A DNA stretch of 12,725 nucleotides from Candidatus Sifarchaeum subterraneum (GTDB lineage: Archaea > Asgardarchaeota > Sifarchaeia > Sifarchaeales > Sifarchaeaceae): assembly GCA_016292335.1 (NCBI GenBank), contig JAECRX010000268.1:1-12725 (forward strand), in the 5' to 3' direction. How positions within the stretch are numbered: position 1 is the stretch's first letter; each line of letters starts with the position of its first letter. A program made the translations under genes and the position numbers. Under the pieces are notes generated by a model that saw nothing but the letters and a program-made list of their open reading frames with translations, ran no database searches and was not told the DNA's origin. Below, piece by piece: positions 6,330-12,405 of this stretch.

Positions 6330-6722
6330 CTGACTTTGATGGATCCCTTAGCCAATGCTTTGAATAATTTAATGAACAACGAGGCCGTGGGTAGACGAGA
6401 ATGCATCATAAAGCCCGCATCAAAGATAATTGCTTCGACCCTGCGTGTAATGCAAAAAGGAGGATACATTGGAGAATTTGAATACATAGATGATGGTAGA
6501 GCAGGAAAATTTACCGTTCAATTATTAGGACGGATAAATAAATGTGGAGTTATCAAACCTCGATTTCCCGTTGGTTATCGTGACTTAGAAAAATTTGAAA
6601 AGCTCTATCTCCCAGCAAAGGACTTCGGTTTATTAGTTTTGACTACCACTGCAGGGATTATTTCACAAAGCGAAGCAAAGGAGCAAAAAATAGGCGGGCG
6701 ATTACTGGCTTACGCTTATTGA
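6330..6722 (+). CDS. rps8: Small-subunit ribosomal protein uS8
   Basis: Binds the central domain of 16S rRNA and is a translational repressor in some organisms. Archaeal features are DPLANALNNLMNNE, ECIIKPASKIIASTLRVMQKGGYIGEFEYIDDGRAGKF, QLLGRINKCGVIKPRFPV and the C-terminal IGGRLLAYAY; the total length is normal at about 130 aa. The start codon is unusual. CTG 6330 gives (M)TLMDPLANAL, which matches the MTLLDPLANAL start I recall for thermococcal uS8, and has GGGGGA seven bases upstream. Alternatives are TTG 6315 (five extra residues), TTG 6336 and ATG 6339 (which remove Thr-Leu or more). The gene follows uS14 closely and precedes uL6 by 27 bp. Confidence 0.94.
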   Translation: MTLMDPLANALNNLMNNEAVGRRECIIKPASKIIASTLRVMQKGGYIGEFEYIDDGRAGKFTVQLLGRINKCGVIKPRFPVGYRDLEKFEKLYLPAKDFGLLVLTTTAGIISQSEAKEQKIGGRLLAYAY

Positions 6723-6749
6723 TTTAGCATCTCCTTTGGAGGAAAAAAA

Positions 6750-7328
6750 GTGGCCAAATATGCATATATAGAACAGATAATTGAAATCCCGTCAAATGTC
6801 CAAGTTTCTGTTAGCAAAGATAAAAAGGTGCTTGTAGAAGGACCAAAAGGAAAATTGGAACGGGATTTTTCTCATGCAAGATCCATCAACATTGAAAAGG
6901 AAAACAATGAATTAAAGATCTTCGCACATTTTCCGAGAAAAAAAGAAAGGGCACTTCTCGGCACTATTAAAGGCCATATTGGAAATATGATTAAAGGAGT
7001 TACCGAAGGGTTTATTTATAAGATGAAAATCGTATACGCCCACTTCCCAATAACCGTAGAAATCGATGATAAATCAGGTTGGGTATATCTTCAGAATTTC
7101 CTTGGTGAAAGAGGATTCATAAAAGGAAAAGATGCCCGATTTGCTCGTAAAGCAAAAATCGTTGGAGACACAATAGTCCGTGTTGAAAAAGATGATGTAA
7201 TATTGAGCGGAATTAACATAGAAGAAGTTGCTCAAACTACTGCAAATATTCAAAAAGCGTGTAGAATTAAAAATAAAGACCCGAGAGTTTTTATGGACGG
7301 GGTTTATGTTTATGAAAAAATAAAATAA
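6750..7328 (+). CDS. rpl6: Large-subunit ribosomal protein uL6
   Basis: A two-domain protein near the sarcin-ricin loop and the elongation-factor binding site. The 192-residue archaeal form shows IEIPSNVQVSVSKDKKVLVEGPKGKLERDF, ALLGTIKGHIGNMIKGVTEGF, YAHFPITVEID, FLGERGFI and the ending DPRVFMDGVYVYEK. The start is GTG 6750, with GGAGGA six bases upstream; that site lies in a short CTCC-TTT-GGAG inverted repeat at 6731-6742 that could partly mask it. This is the last gene before the 227-bp gap. Confidence 0.97.
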   Translation: MAKYAYIEQIIEIPSNVQVSVSKDKKVLVEGPKGKLERDFSHARSINIEKENNELKIFAHFPRKKERALLGTIKGHIGNMIKGVTEGFIYKMKIVYAHFPITVEIDDKSGWVYLQNFLGERGFIKGKDARFARKAKIVGDTIVRVEKDDVILSGINIEEVAQTTANIQKACRIKNKDPRVFMDGVYVYEKIK

Positions 7329-7555
7329 CTGATTTATCAGAAAAAAATCTGTAACTATTAAGTTTTCTGGAATAGAGAGGCTTTTAGGTGCCTTTTGTAA
7401 ATGACTTAGAAACTTAAATAATCTGTTTATTCGTAGAAAGTATCTTTATGGTAATATTGATATGGAAAGACATCAACTCACTCACATAAAACTTCACAGT
7501 TACAAAAATCTTTTTCAAATAAAAAAGAAATTTATGATGAATTTGGCCGTTTTGG
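7329..7555. other. 227-bp gap within the ribosomal cluster
   Basis: An AT-rich gap between uL6 and eL32, which usually abut in archaea. A perfect inverted repeat, CTGAT-TT-ATCAG, begins directly after the uL6 stop (7329-7340) and is followed by an A-run, so it is not a standard oligo-T terminator. TATA-like strings occur at about 7412-7424 (CTTAAATAATCTG) and 7528-7537; either could start an eL32-uS5 transcript. A T5 run lies near 7510-7515. No gene was recognised. Confidence 0.55.
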
Positions 7556-7567
7556 ATGGGAGCTATA

Positions 7568-8017
7568 TTGGTTAAAGATCACGTATTTCGGGAAAAAGAA
7601 AGGAAGAAAAAAAGTAGACCAAAATTTAAAAGACAAGAAAGTTGGAGATACAAAAGGTTAAGTAAAAGTAGTTGGAGAAGACCAAAAGGAATAGACAATA
7701 AAATGCGGGAAAAGAGAAAAGGGTGGCCAAAATCTCCTTCAAAGGGATATAGAGGGCCCAAAGAAGTAAGATATCATCACCCAAGCGGCTTCGAAGAAAT
7801 ATTAATTCACAATCCAAAAGATCTTGAAAAAATAGATCCTGAGAACACGATCGCAAGGATAGGACATACTGTGGGAGCAAAAAAAAGAATTCAAATCCTT
7901 GATATGGCGCGGGAACAAGGTATCGTGATCGTAAACCCAATTATTCCCCTTGAGCTCATGGAATTAATTACTACGGAAGAAGAAGAAGAAGAAGAGGAAG
8001 AAGAATTTGAATTCTAA
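7568..8017 (+). CDS. rpl32e: Large-subunit ribosomal protein eL32 with acidic tail
   Basis: Archaeal/eukaryotic 50S protein that binds 23S rRNA on the solvent side. The core is clear: SRPKFKRQESWRYKRLSKSSWRRPKGIDNKMR, GWPKSPSKGYRGPKEVRYHHPSGFEEILIHNPKDL, then ARIGHTVGAKKRIQIL and GIVIVNP. After VNPI the protein continues into a C-terminal tail ending in about ten consecutive Glu and FEF, which is unusual for the family. TTG 7568 is preferred: GGGAG lies five bases before it and the N-terminal length then matches the family. ATG 7556, without a ribosome-binding site but possible on a leaderless transcript, would add four residues. It starts the eL32-eL19-uL18-uS5 group. Confidence 0.94.
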   Translation: MVKDHVFREKERKKKSRPKFKRQESWRYKRLSKSSWRRPKGIDNKMREKRKGWPKSPSKGYRGPKEVRYHHPSGFEEILIHNPKDLEKIDPENTIARIGHTVGAKKRIQILDMAREQGIVIVNPIIPLELMELITTEEEEEEEEEEFEF

Positions 8018-8039
8018 ATAAATAATGGAGGCTTCACCA

Positions 8040-8489
8040 GTGGATCTCAAAAGTCAAAAAAGCTTGGCGGCTCGAACATTAAAGGTCGGTAAAGGAAGAA
8101 TCTGGATTGATCCAACACGCATTGATGACGTTTCAATGTCCATCAGACGTGAGGACATTAGACGTTTAGTTCATGATGGATTTATTAAAGTAAAGCCCAA
8201 AAAAGGGATAAGTCGCGGACGAGCACGAATCCTCCACCAGAGAAAAAAAAGTGGAAAAAGAAGGGGGCATGGAAGTAGAAAGGGCAAAAAAACAGCTAGA
8301 ATGCCAAAAAAAGAGGCATGGATGAAAAAGATTAGACCAATACGGAAGTATCTGAAACGACAACGAGACAGACGAATAATTGATACCAAAACCTATAGGG
8401 TGCTCTATCGAAAGGCAAAAGGAGGATTTTTCAGAAGCGTTTCCCATCTTGAGCATTACATAAAAGAAGAAGGACTTTCAAGGAGGTAA
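8040..8489 (+). CDS. rpl19e: Large-subunit ribosomal protein eL19
   Basis: Archaeal/eukaryotic 50S protein that forms an inter-subunit bridge with its long basic helix. The 149-residue product has DLKSQKSLAARTLKVGKGRIWIDP, IRREDIRRLVHDGFIKVKP, the strongly basic GRARILHQRKKSGKRRGHGSRKG and the C-terminal long helix (IRPIRKYLKRQRDRRIID, YRVLYRKAKGGFFRSVSHL). GTG 8040 is chosen because GGAGG at 8027-8031 lies eight bases upstream and DLKSQKSLAA is the conserved start; the ATG at 8025 overlaps that site and adds five atypical residues. The gene follows eL32 by 22 bp, and its stop lies within the uL18 ribosome-binding site. Confidence 0.96.
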   Translation: MDLKSQKSLAARTLKVGKGRIWIDPTRIDDVSMSIRREDIRRLVHDGFIKVKPKKGISRGRARILHQRKKSGKRRGHGSRKGKKTARMPKKEAWMKKIRPIRKYLKRQRDRRIIDTKTYRVLYRKAKGGFFRSVSHLEHYIKEEGLSRR

Positions 8490-8495
8490 ACACTG

Positions 8496-9095
8496 TTGGC
8501 ACGGGGACCAAAGTACCGAGTTTTCTTCCGTAGGAGAAGAGAGGCAAAAACTGATTATTATTTACGCCAACGCTTACTGCTATCAAGATTACCCAGATTT
8601 GTTATTCGCAGATCCTTAAAGCACTCCATCGCTCAAATTGTAAATGCACGAATTGAAGGAGACTTTGTGATTACTTCTGGCCATACTAATGAACTTAAGA
8701 GGGATTTTGGCTGGTTGGGTGGTTGCGGAAACATGCCTGCGAGTTATCTGGTTGGATTTTTAACTGGATATCGCGGACTTGAATTAAATGTTTCAAAAGC
8801 TATTTTAGATATTGGTACTTTTTCACCCATTGGTGGGAGTAGACTTTTTGCGGCCTTGAAAGGGGCTATAGACGCGGGTTTAAATATTCCTCACAATGAA
8901 AAGATTTTGCCTGATGAATCAAGGATAAGAGGGGAACATATCGCTGATTATGCTAACTTAATTTTTGAAATGGACCCGGAAAAGTATGAAAGGCATTTTT
9001 CAAAGTATCTAGAAAGAGGGCTTGATCCCCGCGGACTTCCAGAGCACTTTGATGCGATTAAAGATAAAATGAGTGAAAAATATGAAGGAGGGTAA
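8496..9095 (+). CDS. rpl18: Large-subunit ribosomal protein uL18
   Basis: Binds 5S rRNA together with uL5 in the central protuberance. The archaeal long form (199 aa) is recognised by ARGPKYRVFFRRRREAKTDYYLRQRLL, RFVIRRSLKHSIAQIV, FGWLGGCGNMPASYLVGFLTGYRGL, AILDIGTFSPIGGSRLFAALKGAIDAGLNIPHNE and the RIRGEHIADYA segment. The start is TTG 8496, with a near-consensus AGGAGGT eight bases upstream that overlaps the eL19 stop, so the two are coupled. uS5 begins six bases after its stop. Confidence 0.97.
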   Translation: MARGPKYRVFFRRRREAKTDYYLRQRLLLSRLPRFVIRRSLKHSIAQIVNARIEGDFVITSGHTNELKRDFGWLGGCGNMPASYLVGFLTGYRGLELNVSKAILDIGTFSPIGGSRLFAALKGAIDAGLNIPHNEKILPDESRIRGEHIADYANLIFEMDPEKYERHFSKYLERGLDPRGLPEHFDAIKDKMSEKYEGG

Positions 9096-9101
9096 CTAAT
9101 T

Positions 9102-9728
9102 ATGGCTTCTTACAAAGAGGAATGGGTTCCAAGGACAAAGGTCGGTAGACTAGTTAAGGAGGGAGTTTATACCTCACTTGAACAAATCTTTCAAGCCTCT
9201 CTTACAATAAGAGAAATTGAGATCATCGAATTCTTTCTACCTGGTTTGGAAGAAGAAGTCATCAACGTAAACTTAGTACAAAAACAAACTGACGCGGGTG
9301 AAAAGTCTAGGTTCAAAGCCTCCGTTGTTGTCGGTAATCAAAACGGATTCGTAGGCGTTGGTGAGTCAAAAGCTAAAGAAATAGGACCTGCTATCAGAAG
9401 TGCTATTGTAGCTGCTAAATTAAACATTATTCCGGTACGTAGGGGTTGTGGCTCTTGGGATTGTACCTGTGGGCTTGCTCATTCAATTCCGTTTAAAATA
9501 CAAGGGAAAGCAGGCAGTGTCAGAATTGATTTAAAACCGGCCTCCCGTGGTACAGGTCTTGTTGCAGGGGATACTGGAAAATTGGTATTGCGGCTTGCTG
9601 GAATCCAAGATGTATTTTCTAAATCACGGGGAGATACTAGGACTTCCGAAAATTATGCAAAGGCCACATTTGATGCATTACGGAATACCTACAGAATATT
9701 GGCTCCTTCTGATTGGAAAATAGAGTGA
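9102..9728 (+). CDS. rps5: Small-subunit ribosomal protein uS5
   Basis: A 30S body protein at the mRNA channel, important for decoding accuracy. The 208-residue product has WVPRTKVGRLVKEG, SRFKASVVVGNQNGFVGVGESKAKE, the archaeal/eukaryotic RRGCGSWDCTCGLAHSIPF signature, and PASRGTGLVAGDTGKLVLRLAGIQDVFSKSRGDTRTS. ATG 9102 has AAGGAGGGT nine bases upstream, inside the end of uL18. In many archaea uL30, uL15 and SecY follow uS5; here the cluster stops, with an oligo-T run 12 bases after the stop codon. Confidence 0.97.
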   Translation: MASYKEEWVPRTKVGRLVKEGVYTSLEQIFQASLTIREIEIIEFFLPGLEEEVINVNLVQKQTDAGEKSRFKASVVVGNQNGFVGVGESKAKEIGPAIRSAIVAAKLNIIPVRRGCGSWDCTCGLAHSIPFKIQGKAGSVRIDLKPASRGTGLVAGDTGKLVLRLAGIQDVFSKSRGDTRTSENYAKATFDALRNTYRILAPSDWKIE

Positions 9729-9730
9729 TC

Positions 9731-9764
9731 AACACCTGATTTTTTTGGATAAAGAAATTCGGTG
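9731..9764 (+). terminator. Oligo-T terminator after uS5
   Basis: A run of seven T (9740-9746) follows the uS5 stop by 12 bases, in keeping with archaeal oligo-T termination. Flanking ACACC and GGTGT elements (about 9732-9764) form a weak inverted repeat around it. It probably marks the end of the eL32-uS5 transcript. Confidence 0.5.
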
Positions 9765-9909
9765 TCTATAGTATCAAAAAAATTTAGATAATGGATTAAG
9801 AACAATACTTTTAAGAGTTGGATACTTGTTTTAAAGGCGGATTACTCTCTAACTCAGCCCCTGAATTTAAAACGTATTAATCGGATTTTTCATTCTTTAG
9901 GTGGGGAAA

Positions 9910-11703
9910 ATGGCAATTGACGTTCAACCGGTTCTTTTTATTGTTTCCTTATTTGTGATACTTGGAATTATTGTGGCAAGATTTGCTGAACAGTATAAAT
10001 TTCCAAGAACGCTTCCCCTGATATTTACAGGAGTTGGCATTGGCATGTTTAATTACTTGTTAAAAGAACCGATTTTAGATGTCACTGAACTTGGAGGTTC
10101 ACTTGAAGTCATTGCAACACTTGTCCTCGTGGTGGTTCTCTTCAAGGAAGGCATGTTGCTAGAGTTATCTACACTCAAACTAAATTTCAAACCCATTAGT
10201 TTATTAGCGTCCCTTGGTCTTATCCTTACAACTATTCTTGTCGGGCTACTTGCAGGACTTACCATAAAATTGTCAGTTCTTTTAGCCCTTCTATTTGGAG
10301 CGATCCTTAGCCCCACTGACCCGGCAGCTACATTTGCACTTTTTAAAGGTGGATCCAGGATTAAGAAAAAAATTGAATCGATACTGGGTGGTGAGAGTGC
10401 CTTTAACGACGCAGTAGGAATAGTATTGGTTGGAAGTGTCTTTCTTCCTGCAGTGGAAACAGGCCAATTAGATTTTTCATTTCTTATTGTCATCGAGATT
10501 ATTTGGGCATTAGTGGGTGGAATAATTATAGGAGTTTGTATAGGATACTTGGGTCTTATTCTCATTAAACGAGTTGACCAAAAAACGGAAATTAGTTTGC
10601 TTACACTCTCAAGTGCACTTTTAGCATTTGCACTCTCTGAACTAGTAGGTGCTTCTCCAGTTATAGCAGCTATTATCAGCGGCCTGACTTTGGCCAACCC
10701 TAAAATTGTAAGGCAATTTCCTTTCCCTTACAAAACAGATGTCTTAGAACTTTGGGATAATCTATCATTCTTAGGGGAAATAGTTGCATTCATACTGCTT
10801 GGAGTATTTTTTAACCCCTTAACTGCCTTGCCTTTTCTGTTTGTAGCTCTTGGTATATCGTTTATCATTTTATTAGCTCGACCGCTTGCTGTTTATGCTT
10901 GCCTACATCCTCTTAGATTTCCGAGAAATGAAAAACTGTTCATTGGTTGGTGTGGAATGCGAGGTCTAACAGCTGCGGTGTTAACGGCTATGGCATTTGA
11001 GACAATGATCCATCAATCACCAGATCTAGCAAATGCAATTTTGAATATTGTAATGCTGGTTCTTCTGACAACATCCATCATTCAAGGTTTTACAATGAAA
11101 ACCGTTGCAAATGAAACAGGGGTTGTTGAGGAAATTGACGAGTTACAAGAATTGAAGGCAAAACAATTAGCCTTAACATCCATACTTCATCACATTGATG
11201 AATGTTACAAGAATAGAGAGATGAGTAGACCATCTTACCATGGTCTTTGCATTGGATTTAGAGAGGAACTTCGTCAAATATCCGAACAACTAGGCAGGAT
11301 CCAAGCTGAACGTCAAAATAGGCTTAAACTATTACAAATTGAAAAAGAGGCCTATAATCGTGCACTTTCATTCTTAGAAGAAGCAAAAGTTTCAGGAGAT
11401 ATTCAAGAAGAAATTTGCCATCTAATATCCAAGGAGTATACAGATAGAGTTCATGAACTAGATGCGATGATTTCTTTATTAACTGACCGACTGATTCCTC
11501 CTACCAAAAGAAAACTTGTAGATAAGCTTTTAACACGCGTTAGAATCAAATCAATTCCAGAAACTCTAGGTCAAATTGTAGAAGATATCAAAACGATTGA
11601 TGATAAACTAGCTGAGCAATTAACCGAATTAGGTGATAGTATAAAAGAAAAAACTGAGGAGAAAGAAACGAAGGGAGAAGACATAGAAAAAGAGGGATCG
11701 TGA
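9910..11703 (+). CDS. CPA1-family Na+/H+ antiporter with long cytoplasmic tail
   Basis: An integral membrane exchanger of the NhaP/NHE (CPA1) family that likely expels Na+ (or K+) against protons. About 12 hydrophobic segments fill residues 5-397. Diagnostic motifs are SPTDPAA (about 134-140), GESAFNDAVGIVL (about 161-173), whose Asn-Asp pair is typical of electroneutral CPA1 exchangers, and GWCGMRGLTAAVL (about 346-358) with its conserved Arg. The last 200 residues or so are hydrophilic and helical (LGRIQAERQNRLKLLQIEKE) with coiled-coil potential, a His/Cys-containing stretch (ILHHIDECYKN, YHGLC) and a Lys/Glu-rich end; they probably form a cytoplasmic regulatory domain. ATG 9910 is chosen with AGGTG six bases upstream; GTG 9901 overlaps that site. 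A TATA-like TTTAAAACG at 9866-9873 may be its promoter. K+ specificity cannot be excluded. Confidence 0.93.
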   Translation: MAIDVQPVLFIVSLFVILGIIVARFAEQYKFPRTLPLIFTGVGIGMFNYLLKEPILDVTELGGSLEVIATLVLVVVLFKEGMLLELSTLKLNFKPISLLASLGLILTTILVGLLAGLTIKLSVLLALLFGAILSPTDPAATFALFKGGSRIKKKIESILGGESAFNDAVGIVLVGSVFLPAVETGQLDFSFLIVIEIIWALVGGIIIGVCIGYLGLILIKRVDQKTEISLLTLSSALLAFALSELVGASPVIAAIISGLTLANPKIVRQFPFPYKTDVLELWDNLSFLGEIVAFILLGVFFNPLTALPFLFVALGISFIILLARPLAVYACLHPLRFPRNEKLFIGWCGMRGLTAAVLTAMAFETMIHQSPDLANAILNIVMLVLLTTSIIQGFTMKTVANETGVVEEIDELQELKAKQLALTSILHHIDECYKNREMSRPSYHGLCIGFREELRQISEQLGRIQAERQNRLKLLQIEKEAYNRALSFLEEAKVSGDIQEEICHLISKEYTDRVHELDAMISLLTDRLIPPTKRKLVDKLLTRVRIKSIPETLGQIVEDIKTIDDKLAEQLTELGDSIKEKTEEKETKGEDIEKEGS

Positions 11704-11902
11704 GAATTTCTTTAAAACTAAGGACAGCCAACAATAATGTTGCACTTGAGTACTTGCAACAAGCAGGTAATTTCTAGATAGCAAGAAAAAACAAACATAT
11801 TTCAACCTTTTAACGAAATTACAGATGAAAATGCCTTACAAAGAGAATATTGTCCCTAAGAAAGGATGGACGAATTCTCTAACACAGAATTTTCATTCGC
11901 TA

Positions 11903-11917
11903 ATTACCTAGGGTAAT
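11903..11917. repeat. Perfect 6-bp inverted repeat at the relic's 3' end
   Basis: The arms ATTACC and GGTAAT flank a TAG loop. The repeat touches the TGA stop (minus strand, 11919-11917) that ends the last protein-like segment of the minus-strand relic. It could be an old transcription end signal or a binding site. No T-run follows on either strand. Confidence 0.5.
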
Positions 11918-12303
11918 CAGGCAGGAGTCCCCTCGGTTGGTGGTTCAAGGGCCACTGATATCTGAACTTCCTTCCTTTTCCCTGTTGCCTTCACATCCCT
12001 TCTTCTCTTCCGCTGATCTTTTCAAGTTCTCTATTCATAGTGCCACTCGATTTGGCTCCCTTTTTTCCCGTTCTCCCGAGGATATTCCACGTATTTGGCC
12101 AATTTTCGCACGTAGCGAGGGATCATGGCTTCAAAATATACCTCCAGCGCTCCTTTTAGCATACTGACTTTACAAGGATGCCTCAATATCGAGTTGACCG
12201 TTAGAAGACCGCATCCATACTCCCACCATCTAGTAAGTAACTTCTCTGGCGGTCCATCGAATTATTTAAATACCTGTCCTACATACTCGGTGATAGAGAT
12301 CAC
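11917..12303 (-). pseudogene. Decayed minus-strand gene, unknown family
   Basis: A GTG at 12303-12301 (minus) has a near-perfect AGGAGGG seven bases upstream and opens MISITEYVGQVFK. An in-frame TAA (12264-12262) interrupts it; the same frame then reads on for 76 codons with protein-like sequence (FDGPPEKLLTRWWEYGCGLL, ALEVYFEAMIPRYVRKLAKY, VEYPRENGKK) to a TAG at 12033-12031. A run of six A (minus) at 12066-12061 is a likely frameshift point: the alternative frame continues GAKSSGTMNRELEKISGREEGM. The original frame resumes as RDVKATGKRKEVQISVALEPPTEGTPA and ends at TGA 11919-11917. The restored product would be about 125-130 residues, basic and helical. I do not recognise the family. Sequencing error could account for part of the damage, but at least three lesions suggest decay. 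Confidence 0.5.
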
Positions 12304-12310
12304 CTTTTGT

Positions 12311-12317
12311 CCCTCCT
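12311..12317 (-). promoter_or_regulatory. Ribosome-binding site of the minus-strand relic
   Basis: AGGAGGG on the minus strand lies seven bases before the GTG at 12303. This is among the best matches to the archaeal Shine-Dalgarno consensus in the window and is the main reason for thinking that a real gene once started here. Confidence 0.45.
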
Positions 12318-12339
12318 TTCATTATAAATGAATAAGGAG
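12313..12339. repeat. Interrupted inverted repeat in divergent promoter region
   Basis: The left arm CTCCT then TTCAT (12313-12322) pairs with ATGAA (12328-12332) and AGGAG (12335-12339), with loop TATAA and a two-base TA bulge. The left arm contains the minus-strand ribosome-binding site. It could be an operator for a regulator of the divergent pair or an RNA hairpin covering that site. Confidence 0.5.
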
Positions 12340-12371
12340 AGTCTATGGTCTCTTTTAAAGCTTTTTTCATG

Positions 12372-12380
12372 TAATATATA
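12372..12380 (+). promoter_or_regulatory. TATA box for the DUF362 gene
   Basis: TAATATATA is a good archaeal TATA-box match centred about 30 bases before the ATG at 12406, predicting a transcript that begins at or within a few bases of the start codon. A second TATA-like CTTTAAAAG on the minus strand (12361-12353) is spaced to serve the divergent relic. Confidence 0.45.
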
Positions 12381-12405
12381 CGACTGAGTTGGTGTGGAAT
12401 CTAAA

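Larger units (their letters stand above)
11704..12405. other. 700-bp region without an intact gene
   Basis: No intact coding region was found. The first 200 bp hold a 6-bp inverted repeat GTTGCA/TGCAAC with a 10-base loop (11739-11760), and a 28-codon ATG frame at 11825-11911 with no ribosome-binding site, considered insignificant. A perfect inverted repeat, ATTACC-TAG-GGTAAT, lies at 11903-11917. From 11917 to 12303 the + strand is pyrimidine-rich because the minus strand carries a decayed gene (separate entry). The last 100 bp form a divergent promoter region. No tRNA or other RNA gene was recognised. Confidence 0.6.

Noticed and set aside
7534..7540. ATGATGA matching the box C consensus of C/D guide RNAs
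   Set aside because: No box D (CTGA) or internal D'/C' pair lies at guide-RNA spacing, and the motif is expected by chance in AT-rich DNA.
10053..10697. A 214-codon open frame on the minus strand inside the antiporter gene
   Set aside because: It is antisense to conserved membrane segments and the SPTDPAA and FND motifs of the antiporter; the product is Ser/Thr/Pro-rich without any family resemblance.
11936..11956. GGTTCAA string resembling a tRNA T-loop
   Set aside because: The flanking bases do not form a five-pair T stem, and no acceptor, D or anticodon arm is found at suitable distances.
12262..12264. Stop-codon readthrough or recoding to rescue the minus-strand frame
   Set aside because: Later stops (TAG at 12033-12031, TGA at 12024-12022) and a probable frameshift also interrupt it, so decay is simpler than recoding.
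11937..12331. Two overlapping + strand frames (76 and 68 codons)
   Set aside because: Their Ser/Pro/Phe/Leu-rich products are what the antisense of a Lys/Glu/Arg-rich gene gives. The minus strand here has the better protein-like reading and a ribosome-binding site.
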